A program made the position numbers and the translations under genes. The notes under the pieces are model-generated. The model made no database searches. It was given only the letters and a program-made list of their open reading frames with translations, and was not told where the DNA came from. A stretch of 33,432 nucleotides of DNA from Bacteroidales bacterium (GTDB lineage Bacteria; Bacteroidota; Bacteroidia; Bacteroidales; JAIPAH01), in assembly GCA_021740175.1 (NCBI GenBank), contig JAIPAH010000022.1, positions 1-33,432 on the forward strand. Direction: 5' to 3'. Positions within the stretch are counted from its first letter, which is position 1; each line of letters starts with the position of its first letter. This document shows positions 14,046-23,633 of the stretch, one piece after another.

Positions 14046-15266
14046 ATGAAGAAACTCAAAGTAATGACAATCGTCGGTACGCGCCCGGAGATCATTCGCC
14101 TATCGCGTACCATGGCCCTGCTCGATGAACACACCAACCATGTCATCGTCCACACCGGCCAAAACTACGACTACGAACTCAACGAAATATTTTGGGAGCA
14201 GTTAGAGCTTCGTAAACCCGATCATTTCCTGGATGCTGACCGATCTTCCTTAGGCGGCGCAGTGGGTGACATCATCAAAAAATCTGAAGAAGTATTACAG
14301 CAGGAAAAACCTGATGCATTGCTGGTGCTGGGAGATACTAACTCCTGCCTCTCAGCTTATATGGCCAAACGCATGCACATCCCCATCTTCCACATGGAAG
14401 CTGGCAACCGCAGCTTCGACTTCAACGTCCCCGAAGAAGTCAACCGCCGCATCATCGACCACCTCGCCGACTTCAACCTCGTGTACACCGAACACGCCCG
14501 ACGTCATTTGCTTTCCGAAGGCTTGCAACACCGCCGCATTTATTTAACCGGCTCCCCCATGAAAGAAGTCCTGGACTATTACAAGCCCAAAATCGATAAC
14601 TCTAACATCCTGGAAAAACTTTCAGAAGAGTTACAAGAAAATGATCAGCGAAAATCAGTTAAATCAGCGTCATCAGCGTTCTATTCTTTAAAACCAAAAA
14701 AATACTTCCTCGTATCCGTCCACCGCGAAGAAAACGTAGACAACCAGGAAAACCTCAAAAAGATACTCACAATCCTAAACAACTTAGCCGAAAACTACAA
14801 TCTACCCGTCATCGTCTCAACTCATCCCAGAACCAGAAAACGCATAGAAGCGTTGAAGCAAGGAACAACAAACAACGAACAACAAACAACGAACAAACTA
14901 ATCCATTTCATGAAACCCTTCGGCTTCTTCGACTACATAAAACTCCAGATAGAATCCAAATGCGTTATTTCAGACTCCGGCACTATCAGCGAAGAATCCT
15001 CCATCCTCAGCTTCCCAGCCATTAGTCTCCGCCAGTCCATGGAACGCCCCGAAGCACAAGATGCCGGCACTATTATTCTCACTGGATTTGAGCCGGAATC
15101 AGTTCTTAATTCAATAGATTCAGTAGTTAAAGAATTTAAGCAAAAAAATGTATATCAGCACATCACTCCAGATTATAATAAAACCAACATTTCATGGAGA
15201 GTATTAAAGCTGATACTGGGGAATACTTACTTGAGCAATTTATGGTGGGGAATAAAAATTAATTAA
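14046..15266 (+). CDS. capG: Non-hydrolysing UDP-HexNAc 2-epimerase (CapG/FnlC) with repeat insertions
   Basis: A 406-residue WecB-superfamily epimerase. GTRPEI (11-16), HTGQNYDYELNEIFW, LVLGDTNSCLSA, HMEAGNRSFDFNVPEEVNRR, TGSPM and SDSGTISEES follow in family order. In the CapE-CapF-CapG set it inverts C2 to give UDP-N-acetyl-L-fucosamine. Two stretches look repeat-derived: residues 200-214 (bases 14643-14685), the right half of the palindromic repeat, and residues 271-284 (14856-14899), made of AACAAC/GAACAA words. Both lie in loops between conserved blocks. An upstream GTG at 14016 lies in repeat DNA; the ATG here is preferred. Confidence 0.9.
   Translation: MKKLKVMTIVGTRPEIIRLSRTMALLDEHTNHVIVHTGQNYDYELNEIFWEQLELRKPDHFLDADRSSLGGAVGDIIKKSEEVLQQEKPDALLVLGDTNSCLSAYMAKRMHIPIFHMEAGNRSFDFNVPEEVNRRIIDHLADFNLVYTEHARRHLLSEGLQHRRIYLTGSPMKEVLDYYKPKIDNSNILEKLSEELQENDQRKSVKSASSAFYSLKPKKYFLVSVHREENVDNQENLKKILTILNNLAENYNLPVIVSTHPRTRKRIEALKQGTTNNEQQTTNKLIHFMKPFGFFDYIKLQIESKCVISDSGTISEESSILSFPAISLRQSMERPEAQDAGTIILTGFEPESVLNSIDSVVKEFKQKNVYQHITPDYNKTNISWRVLKLILGNTYLSNLWWGIKIN
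14643..14685 (+). repeat. Half palindromic repeat in frame inside capG, copy E6
   Basis: GATCAGCGAAAATCAGTTAA followed by ATCAGCGTCATCAGCGTTCT matches the right half of copy E3 with T-to-C changes (CAGTG to CAGCG). It encodes DQRKSVKSASSAFYS between the N-terminal domain and the KKYFLVSVHREENVD strand. Confidence 0.75.
14856..14899 (+). repeat. AACAAC-type low-complexity insertion inside capG
   Basis: GGAACAACAAACAACGAAC and ACAACAAACAACGAAC tandem words encode a Thr/Asn/Gln-rich segment. The same words occur in the non-coding spacer at 3945-3965 (AACAAAAAACAACGAAC). Confidence 0.6.
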
Positions 15267-16466
15267 ATGGTACAAAAAGTTGCAATAATTATAAAAACTA
15301 GTTTCCCATTTGGGGGGGCAGCATCAAATATGGTCAGGAATCTTAGTTATGGCCTAGAAAAAAACAATATTGAAGTTTTTATATATGTAATAAGGAACAT
15401 TAATGAGAATAATAAGTATGGTGGGAAAACCCTTTCTAATAAAATACATTACTATTATGTTAATCCGGTACCTTTCAGTAATAGTTTTATGAAAAAGACT
15501 ACAATGTGGGTTATTAGTATCCTTTCTTTGCCAGCAATATTAAGTCATATCAGATTTAAAGTAAAAGCCAAAAATATTCTACTCTATGATTTAGATTACC
15601 CCTATTATTTTTTGCCAATTTTGGTAACAAAATATCTATTAGGCATTAAAGTTTATAATTTCATTGTTGATTTTTATGATGATTCTAAGTTTAAGGAAAG
15701 CATTAAGGATAGAATAAAGAAAGCTTTATATAAAACCCAGCTAATACATTTCAATAAGCTTTATGATGGTTCAATAACTATTAGTAATTATTTATACAAC
15801 TTTTATAAGAATAAGATTAATAAACATAATTTATTAATAATTAATCATTTTATAAATATGGAGTTTTTCTCAATTGAAAAATCAATTGATTTAAATCCTA
15901 AAATAATAAAAATTGGCTATTTTGGAACTCTTTCTGTGTTAAATGGAATATTAGAATTATTTGAAGCATTCAATGATTTGAGCAAGGAATACTGTAATAT
16001 CCACCTCATTATTGCCGGTGTTGTCAGAGATAAAATTATTCAAGAAGAGATAAATAAATATGAAGAAAACAATGATATAAAAAGAATTCACTACTTAGGG
16101 AATTTACCAATAGAAAAAGTTCCTTATGAGATGAATAAGTGTGAAATTTTAGTTAATCCACGTCGTAAAGGAAGGTTTTCAGAAGCCGGATTTCCTACTA
16201 AAATCGGCGAATATTTTTCTACAAAAATACCAACAGTAACGACTTCAGTTGGAGATCTAAAACTAAATATTAAGCATAAAGAACATGCTTTATTATGTTT
16301 ACCAGATGACTCAAAGGATTTGCGAGAAAAAATAGAATATTTAATACTTTATCCTGCAGAGAGAAGTAGGATAGCTGAAAATGCTTATCAATGGGCAAGG
16401 AATAATCTGGAATATAATAAAAATGCCTATCGACTACTAATGTTTATAATCAGAAACAATAATTAA
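15267..16466 (+). CDS. GT4-family glycosyltransferase
   Basis: A 399-residue GT-B enzyme. The N-terminal FPFGGAASNMVRNL is a typical acceptor-side glycine loop of GT4. The C-terminal donor domain has IGYFGTLSVLNGILELFEAF, IIAGVV, and the E-x7-E motif in EAGFPTKIGEYFSTKIPTVT. Probably a retaining hexosyl- or HexNAc-transferase that builds the repeat unit at the inner membrane. It starts directly after the capG stop, but base composition drops sharply to AT-rich here, marking a module boundary. Confidence 0.85.
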   Translation: MVQKVAIIIKTSFPFGGAASNMVRNLSYGLEKNNIEVFIYVIRNINENNKYGGKTLSNKIHYYYVNPVPFSNSFMKKTTMWVISILSLPAILSHIRFKVKAKNILLYDLDYPYYFLPILVTKYLLGIKVYNFIVDFYDDSKFKESIKDRIKKALYKTQLIHFNKLYDGSITISNYLYNFYKNKINKHNLLIINHFINMEFFSIEKSIDLNPKIIKIGYFGTLSVLNGILELFEAFNDLSKEYCNIHLIIAGVVRDKIIQEEINKYEENNDIKRIHYLGNLPIEKVPYEMNKCEILVNPRRKGRFSEAGFPTKIGEYFSTKIPTVTTSVGDLKLNIKHKEHALLCLPDDSKDLREKIEYLILYPAERSRIAENAYQWARNNLEYNKNAYRLLMFIIRNNN

Positions 16467-16661
16467 AGAGAATAGAAAGTTGAACACAATTTTGTAATAT
16501 CCCCAAAATAAGACTGATATAATTATAAAGATAAAAATTTATAATTATGCAAGCAGACATGAAAAGACCTAATTCGATGTATTGGTAAGTTTGCTGCCTA
16601 ACCATTGATTCGCAGTATTAATTAAATTTAAGGACTATATGTTTTCAATAAATTACTGATA

Positions 16662-18032
16662 ATGCAAAATAAACTCTTAAGAAAATATTTTAAAGTCGTT
16701 AGTTTAATAATAGCCACTTTAATTCCGTTATCTTTTTATGGAATATTTCCTGTTTCTTTTATAGGGCATACCATAATATTCTATTTCGAAGTCTATCTTT
16801 TAATCCAGTACTTATTTATTAGATTTTATCTAAATAGGCATAATATACCCATCATAATTGTATTAATTAATATTATTATGTTCATGTTTGCCTTCATTGG
16901 GAGCTTAAATTATTTTACGGTTAAATTCATTTTCCCTGACTATAATGAGGGGATTGAAAAGACTACTCTATATTGGATATTGTATAATTCATTTTTAAAT
17001 ATCGGCTATCTATTGAATTATGGAGTTTGGCGTATTCATTCTATCAGATATAGATATTCAATTGATAATAGGGTTTTACTAGCTATTTTTTTTATAGGTA
17101 CATTAGCCTCCATCTACATGATTGTTACAATCGGTTTTATTCCATCATTTACTGAGGGATCTGCTTCCGGAACAACCAGATTTTTCAAACAATTTGGAGG
17201 GTTAACTGTCAAAGCTTGGTATCTATTAATTCCATCTGGACTAATATATTACTATAAATATCTCGACTCCAAAAACCCTGTATATTTTCTATTTTTTATT
17301 TTTGGAGGCACGATGCTAGCAACTATGGTTGTGAGATTTCCTGTTATGCTTTATATTGTAAGTACATTGTTTTTATACCTTGTTTACAAAAAATTCTCAA
17401 TAAGAAAAAAGCTAATTGTAAGATTTTTCATAATTTTTGTTTTGTTTATGGTTTTAAATAATCTATTTCTAAGCTATAGAACTGGAGAAAAAATTAGCAT
17501 AGATAATAATAATAATACGTCTATAGGATTAAGTAGATTTTTATACTCTACTTTCAATGAATATCGCCAACTCAATCAACTAATAGATATATATGATACC
17601 AAAAGAGATTTATATATGGGAGAGACATTATTAAACTTTCCTGTTGCTTTCTTTCCGCAAGAGTTTTGGGATATCTTTAATATTGAGAAAGGAGAAATCA
17701 GAGAGAATAATTCAGCTCTTATATTAATGAGGTATCTTAATCGGGAAAGATCTGGTATAAGAAATGGGTTGGCAGGTGAGTTCTATATCAACTTTGGCTT
17801 TGCTGGTTTTTTGTTGGCTCTCATACCTGGTTTTTTGCTTAAATATCTTGACAGGAGTTTAATACGCCTTCAATTCAATGATGTTCGTACTATTTTTATT
17901 TTAATTTACGGGGGGATACTTGTCTATGCACTGATTAACGGACAAATGGATGCAATCAGCTCAAATGTTAGTTTAATAACATACTTTTTTATTATTTTTA
18001 TTGTAATGTCAAAGAAAATATATAATAATTGA
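16662..18032 (+). CDS. wzy: O-antigen/oligosaccharide repeat-unit polymerase (Wzy-like)
   Basis: A 456-residue polytopic membrane protein with roughly eleven hydrophobic segments, and larger hydrophilic loops near residues 155-185 and 275-350. Low sequence conservation with this topology and position next to a Wzx flippase is what identifies Wzy polymerases, which join lipid-linked repeat units on the periplasmic face. No family motif is decisive. A 195-base AT-rich gap without a gene precedes it. The next gene starts 8 bases after the stop. Confidence 0.8.
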   Translation: MQNKLLRKYFKVVSLIIATLIPLSFYGIFPVSFIGHTIIFYFEVYLLIQYLFIRFYLNRHNIPIIIVLINIIMFMFAFIGSLNYFTVKFIFPDYNEGIEKTTLYWILYNSFLNIGYLLNYGVWRIHSIRYRYSIDNRVLLAIFFIGTLASIYMIVTIGFIPSFTEGSASGTTRFFKQFGGLTVKAWYLLIPSGLIYYYKYLDSKNPVYFLFFIFGGTMLATMVVRFPVMLYIVSTLFLYLVYKKFSIRKKLIVRFFIIFVLFMVLNNLFLSYRTGEKISIDNNNNTSIGLSRFLYSTFNEYRQLNQLIDIYDTKRDLYMGETLLNFPVAFFPQEFWDIFNIEKGEIRENNSALILMRYLNRERSGIRNGLAGEFYINFGFAGFLLALIPGFLLKYLDRSLIRLQFNDVRTIFILIYGGILVYALINGQMDAISSNVSLITYFFIIFIVMSKKIYNN

Positions 18033-18040
18033 TATAGAAA

Positions 18041-19375
18041 ATGAATTTAATAGATGGACCTAATAGAACAAATAAGCTAAATAAACAAGTTATATATTCC
18101 TTTTTAATTAAAGGCGTATCTATTATAATAAACTTCATTCTTGTTCCATTAGTATTAGAAATCCTTGATGGAAGAAAATATGGACTTTGGGTAACAATTC
18201 AATCTGTTTTGTTTTGGATACATTTTTTCGATATAGGAGTAGGGAAAGGTCTACAAATAAATTTGGGAAAGGCATTAGCAAATGAAAAATTACATCAAGC
18301 TAAAGTTATTGTCAGTACCGCATACATTATTATTGGTTTTATTTCAATTTTATTATTGGCAATACTTTTCCTTGTATACCAACATATAAATTGGTTTAAA
18401 CTTTTTAATGCCATGGACATGAAAAATGTTGATTTAAACTTACTAATGGTAATAGTTTTTTCCACTTTTATTATTATTCTTACATTTAAACTGACTCAAG
18501 CAGTTTATAGAGCTATCCAATTACCATCATATGAAAAAGCGATTCCGGTACTAGGAAACGTAATGGTTTTATTGATTGTATTTCTTTTTAAAGATGATTT
18601 AAAGGGGGAACTTATTGTTGTTAGTGCAATATATACTATTTCTCCATTGTTTATATTTATACTGTTTTCTATTTATTTATTTATTAAGTATCCTTTTCTA
18701 AGACCTAATGTTAGGTTATTTGATAAAAAAACGGTTCCATCTATTCTAAATCTAGGAGTTAGTTTTTTTATCATTCAGATCGCGGTATTAGTACTGTTCC
18801 AATCAACTAATTTTATTATTAACTATTTGTATGGTCAGGAGGAAGTTGCTAGATTTGATACTGCAAGAAAACTATTTGCTACCATGTATATGCTTTTTAG
18901 TTTATTTATGACTCCGCATATGTCACCATTTACTTATGCATTTCAAAAAAAAGATTTTGTATGGATTCGAAAATCAGTTAGGAAATTATTCATATTTTGG
19001 ATGATTATTGTTCTTTATGGTAGTTTTCTATTAATCTTTTCTGATAAGATTTTTAATCTTTGGATAGGTGATAAACTAAGCATACCATTCAATTATTCAT
19101 TTTATTTATTTATTTTTTTTAGCATACTGACTTTTGGTGGAATATTCAACTCATTTATAAACGGGATAGGATATATCAAATTACAGATGTATAGTAATGT
19201 GGTAAGCATTTTCTTATTTCTTATTCTGGTTTATATATTTAAGTATATTTTGGAACTCGAAGCCTATAGTATTATTTTAGCAATTATATTTTCCAATTTT
19301 TATCATTTAATTATTGCTCCTATCCAATATTATAAAATAATAAGTGGAAAAGCAAAAGGAATATGGATTAAATAG
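18041..19375 (+). CDS. wzx: Polysaccharide flippase (Wzx-like, MATE/MVF superfamily)
   Basis: A 444-residue protein with about twelve to fourteen membrane helices. The N-terminal FLIKGVSIIINFILVPLVLEILDGRKYGLWVTIQ pattern (residues 22-55) is characteristic of the polysaccharide biosynthesis/export flippases: a helix, then the (E/D)-x-YG-x-W loop. It moves undecaprenyl-linked repeat units to the periplasm and pairs with the Wzy just upstream. The gene is very AT-rich, like its neighbours. Confidence 0.88.
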   Translation: MNLIDGPNRTNKLNKQVIYSFLIKGVSIIINFILVPLVLEILDGRKYGLWVTIQSVLFWIHFFDIGVGKGLQINLGKALANEKLHQAKVIVSTAYIIIGFISILLLAILFLVYQHINWFKLFNAMDMKNVDLNLLMVIVFSTFIIILTFKLTQAVYRAIQLPSYEKAIPVLGNVMVLLIVFLFKDDLKGELIVVSAIYTISPLFIFILFSIYLFIKYPFLRPNVRLFDKKTVPSILNLGVSFFIIQIAVLVLFQSTNFIINYLYGQEEVARFDTARKLFATMYMLFSLFMTPHMSPFTYAFQKKDFVWIRKSVRKLFIFWMIIVLYGSFLLIFSDKIFNLWIGDKLSIPFNYSFYLFIFFSILTFGGIFNSFINGIGYIKLQMYSNVVSIFLFLILVYIFKYILELEAYSIILAIIFSNFYHLIIAPIQYYKIISGKAKGIWIK

Positions 19376-19383
19376 TATTTGTC

Positions 19384-20106
19384 ATGGTTATAAGTCATAA
19401 GCATAAATATGTGTTCGTAGAGTTACCACGTACAGCAACTTCCGCAATTAGTAATGAGCTGGTGGAGAACTATTCTGGAAAACAAATTCTTAATAAACAC
19501 TCCACATACAGAGAGTTTTTAATGCAAGCTACCGAAGAAGAAAAGAGGTATTTCGTTTTTTCTGGTGTTCGCAACCCACTTGAGAGAATAATTAGTATTT
19601 ATGAAAAGTTAAAACAAGATCATAAGGGGCAGTTTTCCTCCTTGAAAAGAAAAAACAAAAAGACTTTAGGGGATAGGTGGCTGATAAAGCAATTTGATTT
19701 CATTCAAAATAGAAATGCTTGTTTTTCCGAATATTTTCTAAAATTCCATATTATACCTTACAATGACATGTCATGCTTAGACCATCATAGATTTGACTTT
19801 ATTTATAAATATGAAAATCTTAAGGAAGATTTTTCTCGATTGCTAAGTAAACTAAATATAGAGATTAAAAGACCTCTACCAATAATAAATAAGACAAAAA
19901 AATCTCAAAAAAATCTTGAATCTTATTACAACAATGATAAAGTTATAGGTAATGCAATAGCCAAATTTGGACCGTTTATGAGAGAATGGAGATATGATTT
20001 TCCTGTAAGCTGGGAAAAAAAGGAAATTGGGTATTTTGATACACTTAATTATAAATTATTCACTTCTCTTAGAATTATTTATTATAAACATATATATAAA
20101 TCATAG
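19384..20106 (+). CDS. Sulfotransferase family protein
   Basis: A 240-residue protein. HKYVFVELPRTATSAISNEL (residues 7-26) is a 5'-phosphosulfate loop of the Sulfotransfer_2-like type, and VFSGVRNPLERIISIYEKL near 60-78 carries the 3'-phosphate-binding R-x-P motif. It is only distantly similar to the other sulfotransferase at 7.7 kb, so it probably modifies a different position or sugar. It starts 8 bases after wzx and is followed by a DUF354-like gene. Confidence 0.8.
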   Translation: MVISHKHKYVFVELPRTATSAISNELVENYSGKQILNKHSTYREFLMQATEEEKRYFVFSGVRNPLERIISIYEKLKQDHKGQFSSLKRKNKKTLGDRWLIKQFDFIQNRNACFSEYFLKFHIIPYNDMSCLDHHRFDFIYKYENLKEDFSRLLSKLNIEIKRPLPIINKTKKSQKNLESYYNNDKVIGNAIAKFGPFMREWRYDFPVSWEKKEIGYFDTLNYKLFTSLRIIYYKHIYKS

Positions 20107-20122
20107 TCAACGTAAATCTTAT

Positions 20123-21136
20123 ATGAAAATAATTTTTGATTTAAACCATCCTGCGCACTTAAACTTTTTTAAATATTCTATTAAAAAGTTAAACAACAAG
20201 CATGAAGTTCTAGTATATGTCTTGAGAAGAGGAAAACTACCTAATATAGTGGAAAAAGAATTAGCTGGTATAAATTATAAGGTAATAGGCAGACATAGAG
20301 GTAATTTTCTCTCTATAATATTTGAAGCAAATATTTTTAAGTTTTTACATTTACTATTTGATATATGGAAGTTTCGCCCAGATCTTGGGGTGAGTGTTGG
20401 TGGATTTGTACTCGGAGCTTGTATGAAAATATTTAGAAAACCTAATATACAATTTGATGATGATCCTGAAAGTAGTAATAACATTTTATTGGAAAAACTT
20501 ACTTCTAATGAATTGTTTATTCCTCCTATAGAGTATAGCAGTAGGAAGGTGAATTATTTTTATGCAACTAAAGAATGGTCGTATCTGTCTCCAAACTATT
20601 TTATACCAAACGCAGAAGTCTTAAAATATTATGATTTGGAGCCTAAATCCTATATTTTTATAAGAGAAGTATCAACAGGCAGTTTAAATTATTTAAAGCA
20701 AGAAAAAAACTCAATTCTTTATTTTGCGAAGGATCTTCCTGTAGATTGTAAAGTGTTGTTTTCACTAGAGGATAAAAAAACTAAATCCTTATATCCAGGT
20801 GATTGGATTCTTCTTAGAGAACCAGTAGAAGACATTCATTCTTTAATTTATTATAGCAAAATTCTTATTTCATCTGGAGATAGTATGGCCAGAGAAGGGG
20901 CTGTTTTAGGAATACCGAGCATTTATTGCGGATTCAGAGAAATGAAAATTAATAATTTCGTTGCAGAAAATGGATTGTTTTATAGGACAAATCCTGATAA
21001 GGTAATACATTTATACCATAAGCTTAATAAAAATCAAAGCAATATTCAAAAACAAGAGAAATATAGAAATAAATTAAAAGAGGAATGGAGTGACATTACT
21101 AAATTTATAATTAAAAACGTTGAGAAATATGAATAA
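20123..21136 (+). CDS. DUF354-family protein (GT-B / UDP-GlcNAc 2-epimerase-like fold)
   Basis: A 337-residue protein from the ATG opening MKIIFDLNHPAHLNFFKYSI, the standard start of DUF354 proteins. SVGGFVLGACMKIF, FDDDPESSNN and a late ILISSGDSMAREGAVLGIPSIYC block are also typical. The fold is that of WecB/MurG-like GT-B enzymes; activity is not established, and glycosyltransferase or epimerase are the options. An upstream in-frame ATG at 20027 would overlap the sulfotransferase gene by 80 bases and is rejected. The 3' end overlaps the next start by 8 bases. Confidence 0.8.
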   Translation: MKIIFDLNHPAHLNFFKYSIKKLNNKHEVLVYVLRRGKLPNIVEKELAGINYKVIGRHRGNFLSIIFEANIFKFLHLLFDIWKFRPDLGVSVGGFVLGACMKIFRKPNIQFDDDPESSNNILLEKLTSNELFIPPIEYSSRKVNYFYATKEWSYLSPNYFIPNAEVLKYYDLEPKSYIFIREVSTGSLNYLKQEKNSILYFAKDLPVDCKVLFSLEDKKTKSLYPGDWILLREPVEDIHSLIYYSKILISSGDSMAREGAVLGIPSIYCGFREMKINNFVAENGLFYRTNPDKVIHLYHKLNKNQSNIQKQEKYRNKLKEEWSDITKFIIKNVEKYE

Positions 21137-22439
21137 AACTAAAATTTCAATTTTTGGCTTAGGTTATGTTGGCTGTGTAAGCCTTGGTTGCTTGTCAAAT
21201 GAAGGTTTCGATGTTATCGGAGTTGATGTAAGTCAATCCAAAATCGATTTAATAAACAAAGGGTTACCCACTATTATAGAAAAAGATATTGGCAATTTAA
21301 TAGACAGTGCTTATAAGAATGGCAGAATTAGTGCTACTTCTGACTATATAAAAGCAGTCAATAAATCAAATATATCTATAATATCGGTGGGAACACCGTC
21401 AACTAAAAAAGGGCATTTAAACCTAGACTATATTTATAATGTCTCTAAAGAGATTGGAGAAGCACTCAAGGAGAAAAATGATTTTCATACCATTATCATA
21501 CGAAGCACTGTATTTCCTGGCACAAATAATAAGGTAGGGGAACTTATTGAAAAATCTTCTGGAAAAAGACGAAATATACATTTCGCTGTAGTATCTAATC
21601 CTGAATTCTTAAGAGAAGGATCGGCTGTTAAAGATTATTATAACCCGTCAGTTACTGTAATAGGTTCAGATAATGAAAAGGCATTAGAAATAGTAACTAA
21701 TATTTATTCTTCAATTGATGCACCTATAGAAAAAGTTGACGTCAAAGTAGCTGAAATGATAAAATATGTAAACAATTCTTTCCATGCTTTAAAAATATCA
21801 TTCGCGAATGAAATAGGTAATATTTGTAAAGAACTAGAAATTAGCCCTCAAAGTGTAATGAATCTTTTTACTATGGATACAAAGCTTAATCTTTCAGCTT
21901 ATTATCTTAACCCGGGATTTTCTTATGGTGGTTCTTGCCTGCCAAAAGATTTGAAAGGTTTAAGAACAATGTCTCACGATCTTTACTTGTCTAGTCCAAT
22001 TGTTGAGTCGATCGACGAGTCAAATAATAATCAAAAAATGAAAGCCATTGATATAATTGAATCAAAAAGAAAAAAGAAAATCGGTATTCTTGGATTAAGC
22101 TTCAAGCCTGGTACGGACGATTTAAGGTATAGCCCTATAGTCGAGGTATCAGAATATTTACTTGGCAAAGGCTATGAAATTTTAATCTATGATGAGAATG
22201 TGAACTATTCTAGGTTAACAGGTACTAATAGGATTTATATTGAAAGTCATATACCGCATATAGCAAAGTACTTAAATGATGATATTAATAAGGTAATAAC
22301 TAGTTCAGACTTACTTGTAATAACTCATGACTTCGAAGATATAGAATTTTACATAGAAAAGTATCGGGATAAACAATTTGTTGATTTATCAAAGGAACGA
22401 ACTAATATGGGTAATAATTATGAGGGTATATGTTGGTAA
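21129..22439 (+). CDS. algD: Nucleotide-sugar 6-dehydrogenase, GDP-mannose dehydrogenase (AlgD)-like
   Basis: A 436-residue UDPG/MGDP dehydrogenase. GLGYVGCVSLGCL (10-22) is the NAD fold, VGTPS (88-92) and RSTVFPGT (125-132) are conserved turns, and GGSCLPKD gives catalytic Cys270. The start, the ALKISFANEIGNI segment, LGLSFKPGTDDLR and the terminal EGICW match AlgD rather than Ugd or WbpA. It would oxidise GDP-mannose to GDP-mannuronate, though a UDP-HexNAc substrate cannot be excluded. A TTG nine bases upstream is possible, but the ATG (overlapping the previous stop as ATGAATAA) is preferred. Confidence 0.88.
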   Translation: MNKTKISIFGLGYVGCVSLGCLSNEGFDVIGVDVSQSKIDLINKGLPTIIEKDIGNLIDSAYKNGRISATSDYIKAVNKSNISIISVGTPSTKKGHLNLDYIYNVSKEIGEALKEKNDFHTIIIRSTVFPGTNNKVGELIEKSSGKRRNIHFAVVSNPEFLREGSAVKDYYNPSVTVIGSDNEKALEIVTNIYSSIDAPIEKVDVKVAEMIKYVNNSFHALKISFANEIGNICKELEISPQSVMNLFTMDTKLNLSAYYLNPGFSYGGSCLPKDLKGLRTMSHDLYLSSPIVESIDESNNNQKMKAIDIIESKRKKKIGILGLSFKPGTDDLRYSPIVEVSEYLLGKGYEILIYDENVNYSRLTGTNRIYIESHIPHIAKYLNDDINKVITSSDLLVITHDFEDIEFYIEKYRDKQFVDLSKERTNMGNNYEGICW

Positions 22440-22490
22440 TAGCCAGTCTTGTAAATGTCAAAAAATTATTTATTAGTAAAATTTTGTAAT

Positions 22491-23627
22491 ATGAAGAACA
22501 TTAAAACATGTAAAAGATGTGTTATGGATACTACAGTTCCAGAGATTCGATTTAATGAAAATGGGATTTGTAATTTCTGCTTGACACATGATGAAATGGA
22601 TAATAAATATCCGCTCAATAAAGATGGTCATGAGAAATTACAATCGATAGCGGATAAAATAAAGCGCCAAGGAAAAGAAAAGCAATATGATTGTATAGTA
22701 GGTGTCAGTGGTGGCAGAGATAGCACATATACACTATATCAGGTTGTAAGGCTTGGTTTAAGACCTTTAGCTGTTCATTTTGATAATGGATGGAACTCTA
22801 AAATTGCTGTGAGAAATATAAAAAACCTTACAAACCAACTTGGTGTAGATCTTCATACGGAAGTAGCAGATTGGGAGGAGTTTAAAGATTTGCAATTGGC
22901 TTTTCTTGAAGCATCAGTTTCCGATGCAGAAGTGCCTACAGATTGGGTGATATTTTCTATTCTATTTAAAGTAGCAGCTCAAATGAATGTCAAATATATT
23001 ATGCAAGGTCATTCTTTTAGAACAGAGGGATTTACTCCTTTAAGTTGGACGTATATGGATGGTAAGTATGTATCGAAGGTTCATGAATTGTTTGGAAAGA
23101 AAAAAATACATAGTTTTCCGATAATGTCAATGTCGCAATACCTATATTATACTCTTTTCAAGGGTATTAAGCAAATCAGACCATTGTATTATTTGCAATA
23201 CAATGAAAAAGAGGTATTAGACTTACTCCAAAAAGAATTGGGATGGTCTGATTATGGAGGAAAACATTATGAGTCTACATATACAAGTTTCTTTCAGGCG
23301 TATATATTACCTAGAAAGTTTAATATTGATAAACGTAAATTGCATTTGTCTGCACTAATTCGTTCAGGGCAAATATCTAGAGAAGAAGCTTTAACTAAAT
23401 TGAAACAAAATCCATTTTCAGGAGACACTAATGAGATAAATTATGTGATTAAGAAATTTGGATTGAATCAAACTGAATTTCAAAGAATAATGAATAAACC
23501 GCTTAAAAGCTTCAAAGATTATCCCACATATTATCCAATAATTAAGAAACTTGAAAAACCTATCAGATTTTCTAATAAATTGGGGCTAGTTCCCGATGTG
23601 GTAATTAATAAATATTATAACCTTTAA
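22491..23627 (+). CDS. wbpG: N-acetyl sugar amidotransferase (WbpG/PseA-like)
   Basis: A 378-residue PP-loop ATP pyrophosphatase. Cys7, Cys10, Cys27 and Cys30 form a probable zinc site, and GVSGGRDSTY (71-80) is the PP-loop. GHSFRTEG and the long C-terminal region are as in WbpG of P. aeruginosa and PseA of Campylobacter. With HisH2 supplying ammonia and HisF2 channelling it, WbpG converts an acetamido group to acetamidino. An upstream ATG at 22455 gives a hydrophobic 12-residue extension before the conserved KTCKRC start and is less likely. hisH2 follows 6 bases downstream. Confidence 0.9.
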   Translation: MKNIKTCKRCVMDTTVPEIRFNENGICNFCLTHDEMDNKYPLNKDGHEKLQSIADKIKRQGKEKQYDCIVGVSGGRDSTYTLYQVVRLGLRPLAVHFDNGWNSKIAVRNIKNLTNQLGVDLHTEVADWEEFKDLQLAFLEASVSDAEVPTDWVIFSILFKVAAQMNVKYIMQGHSFRTEGFTPLSWTYMDGKYVSKVHELFGKKKIHSFPIMSMSQYLYYTLFKGIKQIRPLYYLQYNEKEVLDLLQKELGWSDYGGKHYESTYTSFFQAYILPRKFNIDKRKLHLSALIRSGQISREEALTKLKQNPFSGDTNEINYVIKKFGLNQTEFQRIMNKPLKSFKDYPTYYPIIKKLEKPIRFSNKLGLVPDVVINKYYNL

Positions 23628-23633
23628 CTAAAC

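Noticed and set aside
13792-14049. 85-codon plus-strand frame over the capF end
   Set aside because: It is out of frame with capF; its only interesting part is the open frame of repeat copy E5, reported under the capF finding.
16467-16661. Possible 13-codon leader peptide before wzy (ATG near 16546)
   Set aside because: No ribosome site, no attenuator-like hairpin and no supporting pattern; the gap is simply AT-rich.
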